Source: Gemmatimonadaceae bacterium (GTDB taxonomy: Bacteria > Gemmatimonadota > Gemmatimonadetes > Gemmatimonadales > Gemmatimonadaceae). From it: a stretch of DNA of 64,000 nucleotides. The position numbers and the translations under genes were made by a program. The stretch lies in the NCBI GenBank assembly GCA_019186945.1, contig JABAQJ010000017.1, positions 1-64,000 on the forward strand. Direction: 5' to 3'. Below the pieces are notes generated by a model. That model did no database searches. It had not been told where the DNA came from and saw nothing but the letters and a program-made list of their open reading frames with translations. Below, in pieces: positions 10,821-19,290 of the stretch; within the stretch, counting starts at the first letter, position 1; every line of letters begins with the position of its first letter.

Positions 10821-11780
10821 TCAGTGGGGATTGGGGTCGCGCGCTGCGTCTACCAACATGCGCACGAGGTGCGCGAAATCTACCGTCGGAGTCCAGTCGA
10901 GGCGCTCCCGCGCCCGCACCGGGTTGGCCACCAGCATCCGCGCATCGTCGAGCCGGACAAGCGACGGGTCGATCGCCAAATGGGCTGCCAGGTCGAGCCC
11001 GAGCATCCGGAATGCTTCCTCCGCAAACTCGCGGACCGAGTGTCCTACGCCGGTTCCGATGACTAGGTCTTCTGCTGCTGGCTGCTGCAGCATTCGCCAC
11101 ATTGCTTCGACGTGATCGCCGGCAAACCCCCAGTCGCGGACTACGTCCACATTGCCCAGGCGGAGTTCGCGCGCCTCGCCGCGGGCAATGAGGACGGCGG
11201 TATCGACGATCTTCCGGGAGACGAACTGACCGTCGCGTCTGGGGCTTTCGTGGTTGAACAGGATGGCGGTGGTCGCAAACATGTCGAAGCGTTCGCGATA
11301 CAGCGCCGTCATCCGCTGGGCGAACGACTTTGCCGCACCGTACGGCGAGATCGGCGCGTGCAGCGTGTCCTCCGACAGCGCGGCGGACGCCGTTCGTCCG
11401 AACACCTCGCACGAGCCCGCCATCAGGAGCCGTGGTTTTACGCCAGGCAGCGCGCGTACGGCGTCCAGGATGTGAAGCGCCCCCAGGCCGGAGACGGCAG
11501 CCGTCTCCACCGGATCCTCCCACGACGCCCCGACGCGACTCTGCGCCGCCAGGTGGTAGATTTCATCCGCTGGTACGTCTGCGACCAGACGTGCGGTCTC
11601 CACGCGATCGCGGATGTCGAGGACATGGAGTGCGATCGTGTTGGCCCCGGCGGCCAACCACGCAGGAAGTACCGAACCCGGACGCACCGTCCCGGATACG
11701 TGGTATCCCTTCGCCAGCAGGAACGGAGCGAGGTACGAGCCATCCTGGCCTGCGATGCCGGTAATGAGGGCACGCTTCAT
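10821..11780 (-). CDS. GDP-mannose 4,6-dehydratase-like SDR
   Basis: Extended SDR enzyme, 319 aa from the ATG at 11780 (MKRALITGIAGQDGSYL is the family-typical beginning). NAD motif GIAGQDG at residues 8-14; HLAAQSRVGASWEDP and LFNHESPRR are hallmark phrases of GDP-mannose 4,6-dehydratases; catalytic YxxxK is YGAAK. It would form GDP-4-keto-6-deoxymannose, the precursor of GDP-fucose, GDP-rhamnose or GDP-perosamine. Length is slightly short for Gmd (about 340-370), so an Rmd-type reductase or a related dehydratase remains possible. It is the first gene after the terminator of the ribosomal operon, so it probably begins the transcript that continues into carB. Confidence 0.78.
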   Translation of the reverse strand: MKRALITGIAGQDGSYLAPFLLAKGYHVSGTVRPGSVLPAWLAAGANTIALHVLDIRDRVETARLVADVPADEIYHLAAQSRVGASWEDPVETAAVSGLGALHILDAVRALPGVKPRLLMAGSCEVFGRTASAALSEDTLHAPISPYGAAKSFAQRMTALYRERFDMFATTAILFNHESPRRDGQFVSRKIVDTAVLIARGEARELRLGNVDVVRDWGFAGDHVEAMWRMLQQPAAEDLVIGTGVGHSVREFAEEAFRMLGLDLAAHLAIDPSLVRLDDARMLVANPVRARERLDWTPTVDFAHLVRMLVDAARDPNPH

Positions 11781-11816
11781 CGCGTGCTCCCGGGCGAAAC
11801 GCAACTGGCGGTCGCG

Positions 11817-11846
11817 CGAAAGAAAAAGGAGCGCGAAACGCGCTCC
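11817..11846 (-). terminator. Rho-independent terminator of the ribosomal alpha operon
   Basis: Perfect 8-bp stem GGAGCGCG/CGCGCTCC with a 3-nt loop (11828-11846), followed on the minus strand by TTTTTCTTT. It lies 27 nt past the rpmB stop codon and 37 nt before the start of the next gene, so it separates the ribosomal transcript from the gmd-carB group. Confidence 0.9.
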
Positions 11847-11873
11847 TCTCGTTCTGTACCAGTCAGCACGTCG

Positions 11874-12092
11874 TTATGCAACGCGAGGCTCTCGCGGCGC
11901 GCGTTGGACCTTTCCCGCGTGCAGGCAGCGAGTGCAGACCTTCACCCTGGTTGGCTTGCCGTCGACGAGGACGCGCGCAACCTGCAGGTTGGGCTTCCAG
12001 GTGCGCCGTACCTTGTTGTTGGCATGGGAAACGGCGTTGCCGTAGGCCACGCCCTTGCCGCAGACGAAACAGCGGTTCCGGTCGATTGCCAT
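11874..12092 (-). CDS. rpmB: 50S ribosomal protein L28
   Basis: Protein of 72 aa matching L28 throughout ([30 protein letters not shown]). Two Cys-x2-Cys pairs (Cys8/Cys11 and Cys53/Cys56) make this the zinc-binding form. The gene begins 3 nt after the rplQ stop, so it is almost certainly the last gene of the alpha operon here, and a strong terminator follows. This placement is unusual: rpmB is more often beside rpmG. Confidence 0.96.
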   Translation of the reverse strand: MAIDRNRCFVCGKGVAYGNAVSHANNKVRRTWKPNLQVARVLVDGKPTRVKVCTRCLHAGKVQRAPREPRVA

Positions 12093-12095
12093 GAA

Positions 12096-12452
12096 TCAGC
12101 CTCCGATCAATTCGATGCGAGCCATCTCTGCCCCGTCACCCTTTCGATGCCCCGTCTTGAGGATACGAGTGTAGCCACCGGCCCGCGTGGTATATCGCGG
12201 ACCGATTTCCTTGAAGAGCTTGTCCGCGGTCTCACGCTTCTGGATGTGGCGACCGAGGAGACGGCGGTCGTGCAACGTTCCGGAGCGGGCCTTGGTGATC
12301 AGTCTCTCGACGAACGGGCGCAGTTCCTTCGCCTTCGCCTCCGTCGTCTCGATCGCGCCGCGTTCGATCAGCGAGCTGGCGAGCGATCGCATGAGAGCGA
12401 GCTTCTGCTCGCTCGTCCGCCGCAGCTGGCGGCCGGCCTTTCGATGTCTCAT
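12096..12452 (-). CDS. rplQ: 50S ribosomal protein L17
   Basis: 118 aa from the ATG at 12452, where the family-typical MRHRKAGRQLRRTSEQ begins; the frame stays open upstream into rpoA but that part is not L17. Conserved blocks LMRSLASSLIERGAIETTEAKAKE and YTRILKTGHRKGDGAEMA are present. It starts 4 nt after the rpoA stop, the standard rpoA-rplQ arrangement, and is followed 3 nt later by rpmB. Confidence 0.96.
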   Translation of the reverse strand: MRHRKAGRQLRRTSEQKLALMRSLASSLIERGAIETTEAKAKELRPFVERLITKARSGTLHDRRLLGRHIQKRETADKLFKEIGPRYTTRAGGYTRILKTGHRKGDGAEMARIELIGG

Positions 12453-12456
12453 GACC

Positions 12457-13530
12457 CTATTGCTCCTCGTCGTCGTCCGGCGCGATCGCGGCAGCGCGAC
12501 TGGCGGGCGTTCCCCAATCGATGATTCTGACGCCGTCGCCGTTCTCCTCGTAGCGCATGCCGAAATTGAGCCCCTCACGCTCCAGCAGGTCCGCGATCTC
12601 ATGGAGCGACTTCTTGCCGAAGTTCTTCACCTGCAGGATCTGGCTTTCCGTCTGGCGTACCAGATCGCCTAACGTGCGAATGCTCGAATTCTTGAGCGAA
12701 TTGACGGAACGCACTGACAGATCCAGCGCGTCGATGGACGTACGGAAAAGCGACTGCAGGCGCGCGGCATCGCCGCTTGGGGCATCACCGGCCACCGACA
12801 CTGGCGCGGACAAATGCGACCCGAAACCAGCGAAGTACTGGAAGTGCGTCTGCGCCAAGGCAGCCGCGTAGCTGACCGCCTCTTCCGGCGTGACGGTCCC
12901 GTTGGTCTCGACCGTCAGCGTGAGGCGGTCGTAGTCAGTGCGCTGGCCGACGCGCGTCTCCGATACGGAGAAGTTGGCGCGTCGCACAGGGTTGTAGAGT
13001 GCGTCGACCCGTACGAGATCGACTGGCAGTCCTCGATCCACCACATGCAGGTCCGCTTCCACGTACCCGCGTCCCTTGTTCACGTAGAGCTCGACGTTGA
13101 TATCGCGATCGGCCTGCAAGGTGAAGAGATGCTGGCGAGGATCGACGACGCGCACCGAGCCGCTGGCATCGATATCGGCCGCGGTCACAGGACCCGCGAC
13201 GCCCTTGCCGATACGCAACACGGCTTCCTCGACGTCATCGGCGAGTTGCAGGGTGAGGTTCTTCAGATTCCCGATGATTTGATGAACGTCTTCGACGACA
13301 CCCTCGATAGTCTGGTGCTCATGGACGACGCCATCGATCCGAAAGCCCCAGACGGCCGAGCCTCTGAGCGACGACAGCAGCATGCGGCGCATGGCGTTGC
13401 CGAGTGTGTGCCCGTAGCCCCGCTCGAGGGGTTGAAGCCGGAACTCCGCAATATTGGGATTGTCGTCTCGCTTCTGGACCTCGACGAGGTGCGGGCGGAC
13501 GAGTCCCTTCAGATCAATCGCTTTAGCCAT
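12457..13530 (-). CDS. rpoA: RNA polymerase alpha subunit
   Basis: 357 aa from the ATG at 13530 (MAKAIDLKGLVRPHLVEV). The N-terminal dimerisation domain has ERGYGHTLGNAMRRMLLSSL, the family signature. The C-terminal domain has LDLSVRSVNSLKNSSIRTLGDL and KNFGKKSLHEI, the helix-hairpin-helix that contacts UP elements and activators. A 160-nt gap separates it from rpsD, unlike the 3-4-nt spacing of the rest of the operon; that gap holds GC-rich inverted repeats, including CCCACC/GGTGGG near 13588-13613, so extra regulation of rpoA is possible but unproven. Confidence 0.98.
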   Translation of the reverse strand: MAKAIDLKGLVRPHLVEVQKRDDNPNIAEFRLQPLERGYGHTLGNAMRRMLLSSLRGSAVWGFRIDGVVHEHQTIEGVVEDVHQIIGNLKNLTLQLADDVEEAVLRIGKGVAGPVTAADIDASGSVRVVDPRQHLFTLQADRDINVELYVNKGRGYVEADLHVVDRGLPVDLVRVDALYNPVRRANFSVSETRVGQRTDYDRLTLTVETNGTVTPEEAVSYAAALAQTHFQYFAGFGSHLSAPVSVAGDAPSGDAARLQSLFRTSIDALDLSVRSVNSLKNSSIRTLGDLVRQTESQILQVKNFGKKSLHEIADLLEREGLNFGMRYEENGDGVRIIDWGTPASRAAAIAPDDDEEQ

Positions 13531-13690
13531 GAACGAAATCCCGATGTTGGTCCTGCCGAAGCATCGCGTCGGCAACGTCCCACCCCGCCCCTGACGCGCG
13601 GTGGGTTCGTGTGGGAGTCAGGGTCCCGACCGAAGGTTTGTCCGGCGATCGGCGCGACATCGGCATCCTCACCGCCGTCGCGCGCGCCGT

Positions 13691-14323
13691 TTACTTCGAG
13701 TACAGCTCTACGACCAGCTGCTCCTGTGCAGCTATGGCGATGCTGGGGCGCTGTGGGCGTTCCAGCATGCGTCCGGAGAACGATTCCCGGTCCACTGCGA
13801 GCCACGTCGGTGCCTGGCCACGCGCTGACTGATCCATCGCATCGCGCACGAGGCCTAGCTCCCGTGACTTTTCGCGCACCCGGATTTCCTGACCGGGCAC
13901 GACAGCATAGCTCGGAATGTCCACGAGGCCACGGTTCACTTCGATGTGCCGATGCCGAATAAGCTGGCGTGCGGCACTTCGGCTGGGCGCGAAGCCCATG
14001 CGGTAGACGAGATTGTCGAGGCGGCTCTCGAGCGCCGCGAGCAGGTTGTGTCCGGCGATTCCCGGCTGCACAGATACGCGCTCGAACGTGTTTCGGAACT
14101 GCTTCTCGCTCAAGCCGTAGATGCGTTTCACTTTCTGCTTTTCGCGCAGCTGCTTCGCGTACTCGGAGGCCTTGCGACGACGGGAAGTGGACTGACCGTG
14201 CTGTCCAGGAGCGTAGGCACGTCGTTCGATCGGGCACTTTTCAGTGAAACACTTGGTGCCCTTGAGAAACAGCTTGGTTCCTTCGCGGCGACACTGACGG
14301 CACACGGGTCCGGTATAACGCAT
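13691..14323 (-). CDS. rpsD: 30S ribosomal protein S4
   Basis: 210 aa, full length. The N-terminus carries a complete zinc motif, Cys8, Cys11, Cys25 and Cys30, so this is the C-plus form. The S4 RNA-binding domain is present (LESRLDNLVYRMGFAPSRSA, then RQLIRHRHIEVNR). S4 nucleates 30S assembly and in many bacteria represses its own operon. It follows rpsK by 3 nt. Confidence 0.98.
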   Translation of the reverse strand: MRYTGPVCRQCRREGTKLFLKGTKCFTEKCPIERRAYAPGQHGQSTSRRRKASEYAKQLREKQKVKRIYGLSEKQFRNTFERVSVQPGIAGHNLLAALESRLDNLVYRMGFAPSRSAARQLIRHRHIEVNRGLVDIPSYAVVPGQEIRVREKSRELGLVRDAMDQSARGQAPTWLAVDRESFSGRMLERPQRPSIAIAAQEQLVVELYSK

Positions 14324-14326
14324 CGA

Positions 14327-14704
14327 CTAGACCCTCCGCCGCTTCGGAGGACGGCAGCCATTGTGCGGAATCGGCGTGACGTCCTTGATGGACCTCACCT
14401 GCAGGCCGGCCGTCGCCAGGGCCTGCACCGCTGACTCGCGCCCACTGCCGGGACCTTGAAGGCGAACGTGCACGCGGCGAACGCCCTGCGACATCGCCTC
14501 GCGGGCGCACTGCTCAGCTGCAACAGTCGCTGCGAACGGCGTGGACTTCTTCGAGCCCTTGAAGCCGGCCTTCCCAGACGATCCCCACGAAACGGCATTG
14601 CCGTTCATGTCCGTAATCGTGATCGTCGTGTTATTGAACGTGGCGTTGACGTGCGCGACGCCCTCCGCCTCGATGATGCGCTTGGATTTCTTTCCAGTGG
14701 CCAT
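14327..14704 (-). CDS. rpsK: 30S ribosomal protein S11
   Basis: 125 aa. The S11 core is complete: [19 protein letters not shown] near the N-terminus, [18 protein letters not shown], and the C-terminal signature [18 protein letters not shown]. It binds the 30S platform near the E site. It begins 4 nt after the rpsM stop and ends 3 nt before rpsD. Confidence 0.98.
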   Translation of the reverse strand: MATGKKSKRIIEAEGVAHVNATFNNTTITITDMNGNAVSWGSSGKAGFKGSKKSTPFAATVAAEQCAREAMSQGVRRVHVRLQGPGSGRESAVQALATAGLQVRSIKDVTPIPHNGCRPPKRRRV

Positions 14705-14708
14705 AGTG

Positions 14709-15086
14709 CTACTTGGTTACCTTTTTCTTGCCGGCGATGGCTCGCCGGGGACCCTTCTTCGTGCGTGCGTTGGTGTGCGTCCGCTGGCCGCGAACCGGCA
14801 AGCCGCGACGATGGCGGATTCCACGATAGGAGCCGATGTCCATCAATCGCTTGATGTTCATCGCGACTTCGGTGCGTAATGCGCCTTCGACGCGAAAGTC
14901 CTTCTCGATGGCCTGGCGCAGGCGATTCACATCGGCGTCCGTGAGGTCGCGCACGCGGATGCTCGCGTTGACGCCCGTGGACTCGAGGATCTGTTTCGCG
15001 GTCGCGCGACCGATACCGAACACATACGTTAGGCCGATCTCCACTCGCTTGTCGCGCGGCAGATCGACTCCGGCAATGCGTGCCAT
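14709..15086 (-). CDS. rpsM: 30S ribosomal protein S13
   Basis: 125 aa. [20 protein letters not shown] at the N-terminus and [18 protein letters not shown] toward the C-terminus are diagnostic. S13 sits in the 30S head and contacts P-site tRNA and L5. The start codon is one base after the rpmJ stop (separated by a single T), so the two are tightly coupled. Confidence 0.98.
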   Translation of the reverse strand: MARIAGVDLPRDKRVEIGLTYVFGIGRATAKQILESTGVNASIRVRDLTDADVNRLRQAIEKDFRVEGALRTEVAMNIKRLMDIGSYRGIRHRRGLPVRGQRTHTNARTKKGPRRAIAGKKKVTK

Positions 15087-15087
15087 A

Positions 15088-15204
15088 TTAGCCCTGGCGC
15101 TGCTTGTGCTTAGGGTTGCGTTTACAGATGATGCGCGTCACTCCGGCCCGCTTGACCACCTTGCAGTGCTCGCAGATCGGCTTCACGCTGCTTCGAACTT
15201 TCAC
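15088..15204 (-). CDS. rpmJ: 50S ribosomal protein L36
   Basis: 38 aa, starting with GTG at 15204. The start is supported by GGGAG six bases upstream and by the L36 beginning (M)[18 protein letters not shown]. Zinc ligands Cys11, Cys14, Cys27 and His33 are all present, so this is the zinc-binding form. It is the first gene of the alpha operon in this genome; infA and secY, often found just before it, are not adjacent. Confidence 0.95.
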   Translation of the reverse strand: MKVRSSVKPICEHCKVVKRAGVTRIICKRNPKHKQRQG

Positions 15205-15248
15205 CGGCGGCTCCCGATAGAACAAAAAGAGTTTCGGCCAAGACCTTG

Positions 15249-15277
15249 ATCATAAAGGCCTTAGCCGTCTCATGCAA
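15249..15277 (-). promoter_or_regulatory. Candidate sigma-70 promoter of the alpha operon
   Basis: Read on the minus strand: TTGCAT, a 17-nt spacer, then TATGAT, 45 nt upstream of the rpmJ start codon. The -10 matches the consensus at 5 of 6 positions; the -35 only at 3. No gene lies between pyrD (ends 15319) and rpmJ, so a promoter is needed here. Confidence 0.5.
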
Positions 15278-15318
15278 GGGACACTACCGCATTTGCCTTC
15301 GGCTCGTCGCGGACCGGG

Positions 15319-16248
15319 TCAGCTCGGCCACTCCAACGCTCCGACGATCTCCTCCAAGCTCCGTACGCCACGGCGATTCGCCCATCGATCCAGGTCTCGA
15401 ACGATCCGCTCCGGCGCTCGCGGATCCCGAAGGGCAGCAGTCCCGATCGCCACTGCGCGTGCGCCAGCCAGCATGAACTGCAAGGCATCGTCCGCCGTGG
15501 AAATGCCACCCACGCCAATGATCGGTGCTCCAGTCGCCTGGAAAACTTTCCATGTCGCCAACACCGCAACCGGCCTCAGTGCTGCACCACTCACACCCCC
15601 CGTTCCGAACCCGACAGCGGGACGACGACGAACGACGTCGACTACCAGCCCGGGCAGCGTGTTGGTCAGGCTGATGCCGTCCGCTCCGGCGCCCAGCGCG
15701 ATGCGCGCCGATTCGACGATATCGGCGAGCGTTGGCGAGAGCTTCACGAAAATCGGGAGCGAGGTCACCTCGCGCGCGCCACCGACGACCGCCGTCAGAG
15801 CACCAGGATCGGCGCCGAACTCCATGCCACCGGCCTTCACGTTGGGGCAGGATACATTGAGCTCGAATCCGTCCTTGCCGGCAACCGCATCCAGTCGCGA
15901 CACTACCTCCTTGAAGTCGTCGACATGGTTCCCGACGACGTTGACCAGGACGCGGGCTCGCGTGTTAGCCGCCAGCCAGGGAAGCGCGTCAGATGCGACA
16001 GCCTCCAGCCCGGGATTCGCCAGGCCGATGGCGTTGATCATTCCCCCGCGAAACTCCGCAACCCTCGGTGCGGCCGCGCCAGGACGGGGCATGACGCTCA
16101 CGGCCTTGGTGACCAACCCGCCTAACGCGTCAAGGTCGATGACGCCTGACACCTCGCGCCCATAGCCAGCGGTGCCTGCCGCCAACATCACGGGATTACG
16201 GAGCCGAAGACCGGCGAGCGACATGCCCAGCGCCGCTGGCGCGCTCAA
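15319..16248 (-). CDS. pyrD: Dihydroorotate dehydrogenase, class 1B catalytic subunit
   Basis: 309 aa, FMN-dependent oxidation of dihydroorotate to orotate in pyrimidine synthesis. NPVMLAAGTAGYG is the N-terminal signature; ELNVSCPNVKAGG carries the substrate loop; VKLSPTLADIVE, DGISLTNT and IGVGGISTADDAL are the FMN-binding barrel segments. The short cytoplasmic form without a membrane helix fits class 1. The pyrK electron-transfer subunit that normally goes with 1B is not in the window. Its ATG overlaps the amidase stop by 4 nt. Confidence 0.9.
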   Translation of the reverse strand: MSAPAALGMSLAGLRLRNPVMLAAGTAGYGREVSGVIDLDALGGLVTKAVSVMPRPGAAAPRVAEFRGGMINAIGLANPGLEAVASDALPWLAANTRARVLVNVVGNHVDDFKEVVSRLDAVAGKDGFELNVSCPNVKAGGMEFGADPGALTAVVGGAREVTSLPIFVKLSPTLADIVESARIALGAGADGISLTNTLPGLVVDVVRRRPAVGFGTGGVSGAALRPVAVLATWKVFQATGAPIIGVGGISTADDALQFMLAGARAVAIGTAALRDPRAPERIVRDLDRWANRRGVRSLEEIVGALEWPS

Positions 16249-17456
16249 CGCGACGCCCCCACCGAAGTGCGACGCTCCAGTTGCGCCAGATAACTGGTCG
16301 CCGCCTCGGCAATCGTGTTCGCCAGAATCTGCTGCCCGGTGGCGCTGGCCATGAAACGCGCATCCGGGATATTCGTTCCGAAACCGATCTCCACGAGCAC
16401 GGCCGGCATGTACGCCGAGACCAGCACCATGAAACCCGCCTGCTTGACGCCGCGATCGGGACCCGGCAACACCTTGGCGAGCGATCGCTGCATTGTCGCG
16501 GCGAGATCGCTGGACTCGCGAAGGTGCTCGTTCTGCTTCATATCGTTCAGAATGAACGAAAGCGCATCTCCAGCGCTCGTTTCCACCTCCGCGTCGTACT
16601 TCACGGCCTCGTTCTCGAGCTGCTCGACGCGCCGCTCATCCTCAGTCTTCGCTTCTGCCAGAAAGTACGTTTCGAACCCGCGCGCGGCCCCGGGATCGCG
16701 CCAGCGCGGGTTGGCGGCGTTGACATGAATCGAGATGAAGAGGTTGCCGCCTGCACGATTGGCAATACGACCGCGATCGCCGAGTGCAATGAGCGTGTCG
16801 CGATCCCTGGTCATGATCACACGCACCCCTTTCGATTGCAGCACATCACGGACCCGCCGCGCGACCTGCAGGGTGATATCGGCCTCGTAGATCCGAAACT
16901 TGCCGCCACGGATCGGCCCGGACATGCCCCGATCCTGCCCGCCATGCCCGGCATCCACCACCACCACGTGTTCCTGCCGCTCGGGTGGTTCGGTCATTGA
17001 CCGCTCCGGGCGACGTGCCGGCAGTGGCGGATCAGCTTTCTTCGGCAGCGACGCAACGACGGGACGGAAGCGCCGCAGCTCGACGCGCGATGCGTCGAAC
17101 TGGAAGCCGGCGGCAACGCGAGGCAGGAGATCCGTCGCAACGCTCACTGGCAGTAGTACGACGCCCTGGGACGCGACTGGTGCCGGGACTAACGGGGTCA
17201 CGTCAGTCCCGACACGCGCGAAAGGGACGCCGATAGTGAACTCGATGCTTGTCCCGGCCGCCGCCAGGACAAGCCTGTCGGGACCTGTGCGTTCGATCTT
17301 GGTCCCCAGCGCTGCGCCGAGGTCGTCCGCTCGGAGCATTCGGCCCGCTCGCGCGAATACGATGGGTACGCGGCTGATGCGATCTCCGTCTCGCACCGTC
17401 AGCGCCGTGACGGTGTCGGCGACTTGCAGTAACAGGAGGGCAGCGAGCGCGATCAT
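16245..17456 (-). CDS. N-acetylmuramoyl-L-alanine amidase (Amidase_3) with AMIN-like N-terminus
   Basis: 403 aa from the ATG at 17456, set by a 4-nt ATGA overlap with the smpB stop; the frame is open further upstream only as an out-of-frame reading of smpB. An N-terminal signal peptide (MIALAALLLLQV) implies periplasmic location. Residues about 20-150 form a beta-rich region resembling a copper-amine-oxidase-like/AMIN cell-wall domain. The catalytic domain follows: VVVDAGHGGQDRG (zinc His), the YEADITLQVARR Glu, SIHVNAA (zinc His), and VLVEIGFGTN (catalytic Glu). It cleaves the MurNAc to L-Ala bond during cell separation or peptidoglycan turnover. Confidence 0.88.
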   Translation of the reverse strand: MIALAALLLLQVADTVTALTVRDGDRISRVPIVFARAGRMLRADDLGAALGTKIERTGPDRLVLAAAGTSIEFTIGVPFARVGTDVTPLVPAPVASQGVVLLPVSVATDLLPRVAAGFQFDASRVELRRFRPVVASLPKKADPPLPARRPERSMTEPPERQEHVVVVDAGHGGQDRGMSGPIRGGKFRIYEADITLQVARRVRDVLQSKGVRVIMTRDRDTLIALGDRGRIANRAGGNLFISIHVNAANPRWRDPGAARGFETYFLAEAKTEDERRVEQLENEAVKYDAEVETSAGDALSFILNDMKQNEHLRESSDLAATMQRSLAKVLPGPDRGVKQAGFMVLVSAYMPAVLVEIGFGTNIPDARFMASATGQQILANTIAEAATSYLAQLERRTSVGASR

Positions 17457-17923
17457 CGGCTCCGGAACGCCCGGGCGATCTCCCGCTCGGCGTCCTTCCT
17501 GCGCGAGTCGTCGCGTTTGTCGTGCAACTGTTTCCCCTTCGCGAGCGCGATCAGTACCTTCGCGCGACCACGGCGGAAGTACAGCTCCAACGGAATCAGG
17601 GTCAGACCCTGCCGTTCCACGGCACCGATCATGCGCTGGATCTCCTTCTTGTGCAACAGGAGCTTGCGTAGCCTCGTCGGATCGTGGTTGACGTAGCCGC
17701 CGCGCTCGTATGGAGAGATATGCGCGTTGATGAGGAAAACTTCGCCTGAGCGGACGATGCCGTAGGCATCCTTGATGTTCGCCTTGCCGTCGCGCAACGC
17801 TTTCACCTCCGTGCCGCTCAAGACGAGCCCGGCTTCCCACGTGTCGAGGACGTGGTAGTCGTGGCGTGCCGCGCGATTGCGTGCGACACTGATCTTGTCC
17901 TCGGGTTCGAGAGCTTTGGCCAT
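17453..17923 (-). CDS. smpB: SsrA-binding protein SmpB
   Basis: 156 aa. RNRAARHDYHVLDTWEAGLVL, TEVKALRDGKANIKDAY and AHISPYERGGYVNHDPTR are SmpB landmarks, and the basic C-terminal tail (KGKQLHDKRDDSRRKDAE) that mimics the codon-anticodon helix is intact. It partners tmRNA in rescuing stalled ribosomes. The tmRNA gene was not found in the window. Confidence 0.97.
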   Translation of the reverse strand: MAKALEPEDKISVARNRAARHDYHVLDTWEAGLVLSGTEVKALRDGKANIKDAYGIVRSGEVFLINAHISPYERGGYVNHDPTRLRKLLLHKKEIQRMIGAVERQGLTLIPLELYFRRGRAKVLIALAKGKQLHDKRDDSRRKDAEREIARAFRSR

Positions 17924-18016
17924 CCGGGATGGTCGGTCGACGCCTGAGTGAGAGCGGTCGAGAGTATAGTAGCGACTCTACGTGGGAGACGACGCAACGT
18001 GTCGCTCGTTATTCCG

Positions 18017-18045
18017 TTGACTTGGCTTTTTTGCGCCGATAGCTT
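18017..18045 (+). promoter_or_regulatory. Promoter candidate for tRNA-Leu
   Basis: TTGACT, 17-nt spacer, TAGCTT, ending 10 nt before the first base of the mature tRNA. The -35 matches the consensus at 5 of 6 positions, the -10 at 3 of 6. Position relative to the tRNA is what a stable RNA promoter would need. Confidence 0.5.
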
Positions 18046-18055
18046 CCGCGTCCCT

Positions 18056-18139
18056 GCCGAAGTGGTGGAACTGGTAGACGCGCTGGCTTCAGGAGCCAGT
18101 GGGTGCAAGCCCGTGGGGGTTCGAGTCCCCCCTTCGGCA
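18056..18139 (+). tRNA. tRNA-Leu (anticodon CAG)
   Basis: 84-nt class II tRNA. The acceptor stem GCCGAAG/CTTCGGC pairs perfectly; anticodon stem CTGGC/GCCAG encloses TTCAGGA, anticodon CAG; a long variable arm follows; the T arm is GGGGGTTCGAGTCCCCC. Discriminator A, no encoded CCA. It reads CUG, the main leucine codon expected in a GC-rich genome. Confidence 0.97.
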
Positions 18140-18194
18140 CTCTGCAGGAGAGGCGCGTCGCTTGGAGCCGCGGCGTGCCAGCGGCAATTCGTCG

Positions 18195-18764
18195 TCAGTG
18201 CCTGCCTGGCCGGACAGCGGATGGCGGTAAATCGTCCGGCAGCGACACCGTCCCGAACGCCTTCCGCAACGCGTCGTTGGCCTCACCCAAGTAGCGCACA
18301 AGGATCTCTCCGGCCCGCTGTGCACTTTCGGTTCCCGGATCCCCCGGACTACCGGACAGCCTCAGCAGGGCGCGGCCGAGCCGGGTACCGGTCCCCTCAT
18401 CGGGACGTCGTGTCGTCAGCACATCGCGGTAAACGGTGAGACGCTCGTTGAATTGACGCTCGGCGACATTGATCATGTCCGTGGCGACATGCCGGTCCCG
18501 ATGCATCTCGCCGGACAATGCGTGCGCCACTTCGGCGCCGGTACGATCGTCCATGGAATCGCGCTGCGCCACCAGGACACCTAACGCGCGCCGCGCGTAG
18601 CGCAGTTCCCAGCGTGCGCGGTCATCGTCTCCACTCGTCGCCAGGGAACTCAGCCACGTCAGGTCGTCCGGCTCCGGATCCTTCAGCAGGCTTTCGACGT
18701 AGGCAGCGGTGCCGCGGCGCAGTCGCCATTCGTTACGCCATTCGTTGAGCAAACCCGGCGACAT
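18195..18764 (-). CDS. Conserved-looking hypothetical protein, 189 aa
   Basis: I do not recognise this protein. It is soluble, without signal peptide or membrane segment, and is strongly helical and Arg/Glu/Leu-rich (RRALGVLVAQRDSMDDRTGAE region). Codon use is that of its neighbours, with GC-rich third positions, and the start at 18764 follows the Rrf2 gene by 12 nt, so it is probably the last gene of an aspA-rrf2 transcript. It runs to 55 nt from the convergent tRNA-Leu. Nothing in the sequence allows a function to be given. Confidence 0.65.
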   Translation of the reverse strand: MSPGLLNEWRNEWRLRRGTAAYVESLLKDPEPDDLTWLSSLATSGDDDRARWELRYARRALGVLVAQRDSMDDRTGAEVAHALSGEMHRDRHVATDMINVAERQFNERLTVYRDVLTTRRPDEGTGTRLGRALLRLSGSPGDPGTESAQRAGEILVRYLGEANDALRKAFGTVSLPDDLPPSAVRPGRH

Positions 18765-18776
18765 GGCGGGCGTCCT

Positions 18777-19232
18777 TCAGGACTGGAGCACCGGGAGCCC
18801 CACGCGTTCGCGCACCGTCGCTTCGTCATGCAACAGATCCGACAGAACGACACTCTCGAGCACCTCGTCTATCCGGTGCTGGAGCATCATCCACACCGGT
18901 CTAATGGAGCAGTGGCTCGAGTCGGCACAGCGTTCCTCTCCCACTGGATGAGAGACGCAGTGGAGATCGAACGTCGCGTGCTCCGAAGCGGCAATGACTT
19001 CGCGAACGGTTATCGCCGAGGCGTCGCGGGCGAGTACGTATCCCCCGCGTGCTCCACGCACGCTGGTAACGATCCCGGAGCGCCGAAGACGCAGCAGAAT
19101 CTGCTCGACGTAGTCGCCCGGAAGCCGCTCGCTCGCCGCCACGTCACGTCCGGTGATCGGGCCCTCACCGGCACGCCTGGCAAGGTGCAGCGTGCAGATC
19201 AGTCCGTATTCAGCCCACGTAGTGATGCGCAT
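18777..19232 (-). CDS. Rrf2/IscR-family transcriptional regulator with Fe-S cysteines
   Basis: 151 aa. The N-terminal winged helix begins MRITTWAEYGLICTLHLA and contains RGGYVLARDASAITVREVI, the Rrf2 signature. Cys92, Cys102 and Cys108 (spacing C-x9-C-x5-C) are the three cysteines that ligate an Fe-S cluster in IscR/NsrR-type sensors, so it is likely to respond to nitric oxide, oxygen or iron-sulfur status. No isc/suf genes adjoin it; it lies 58 nt after aspartase and 12 nt before a hypothetical gene. Spacing resembles NsrR (C-x8-C-x5-C) more than IscR. Its targets cannot be read from the window. Confidence 0.88.
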   Translation of the reverse strand: MRITTWAEYGLICTLHLARRAGEGPITGRDVAASERLPGDYVEQILLRLRRSGIVTSVRGARGGYVLARDASAITVREVIAASEHATFDLHCVSHPVGEERCADSSHCSIRPVWMMLQHRIDEVLESVVLSDLLHDEATVRERVGLPVLQS

Positions 19233-19290
19233 GCCGCAGGATAACGGGACGGCCGCGTCGCCGTCCAGTGAGCGACCGATCGTCGCGTAC

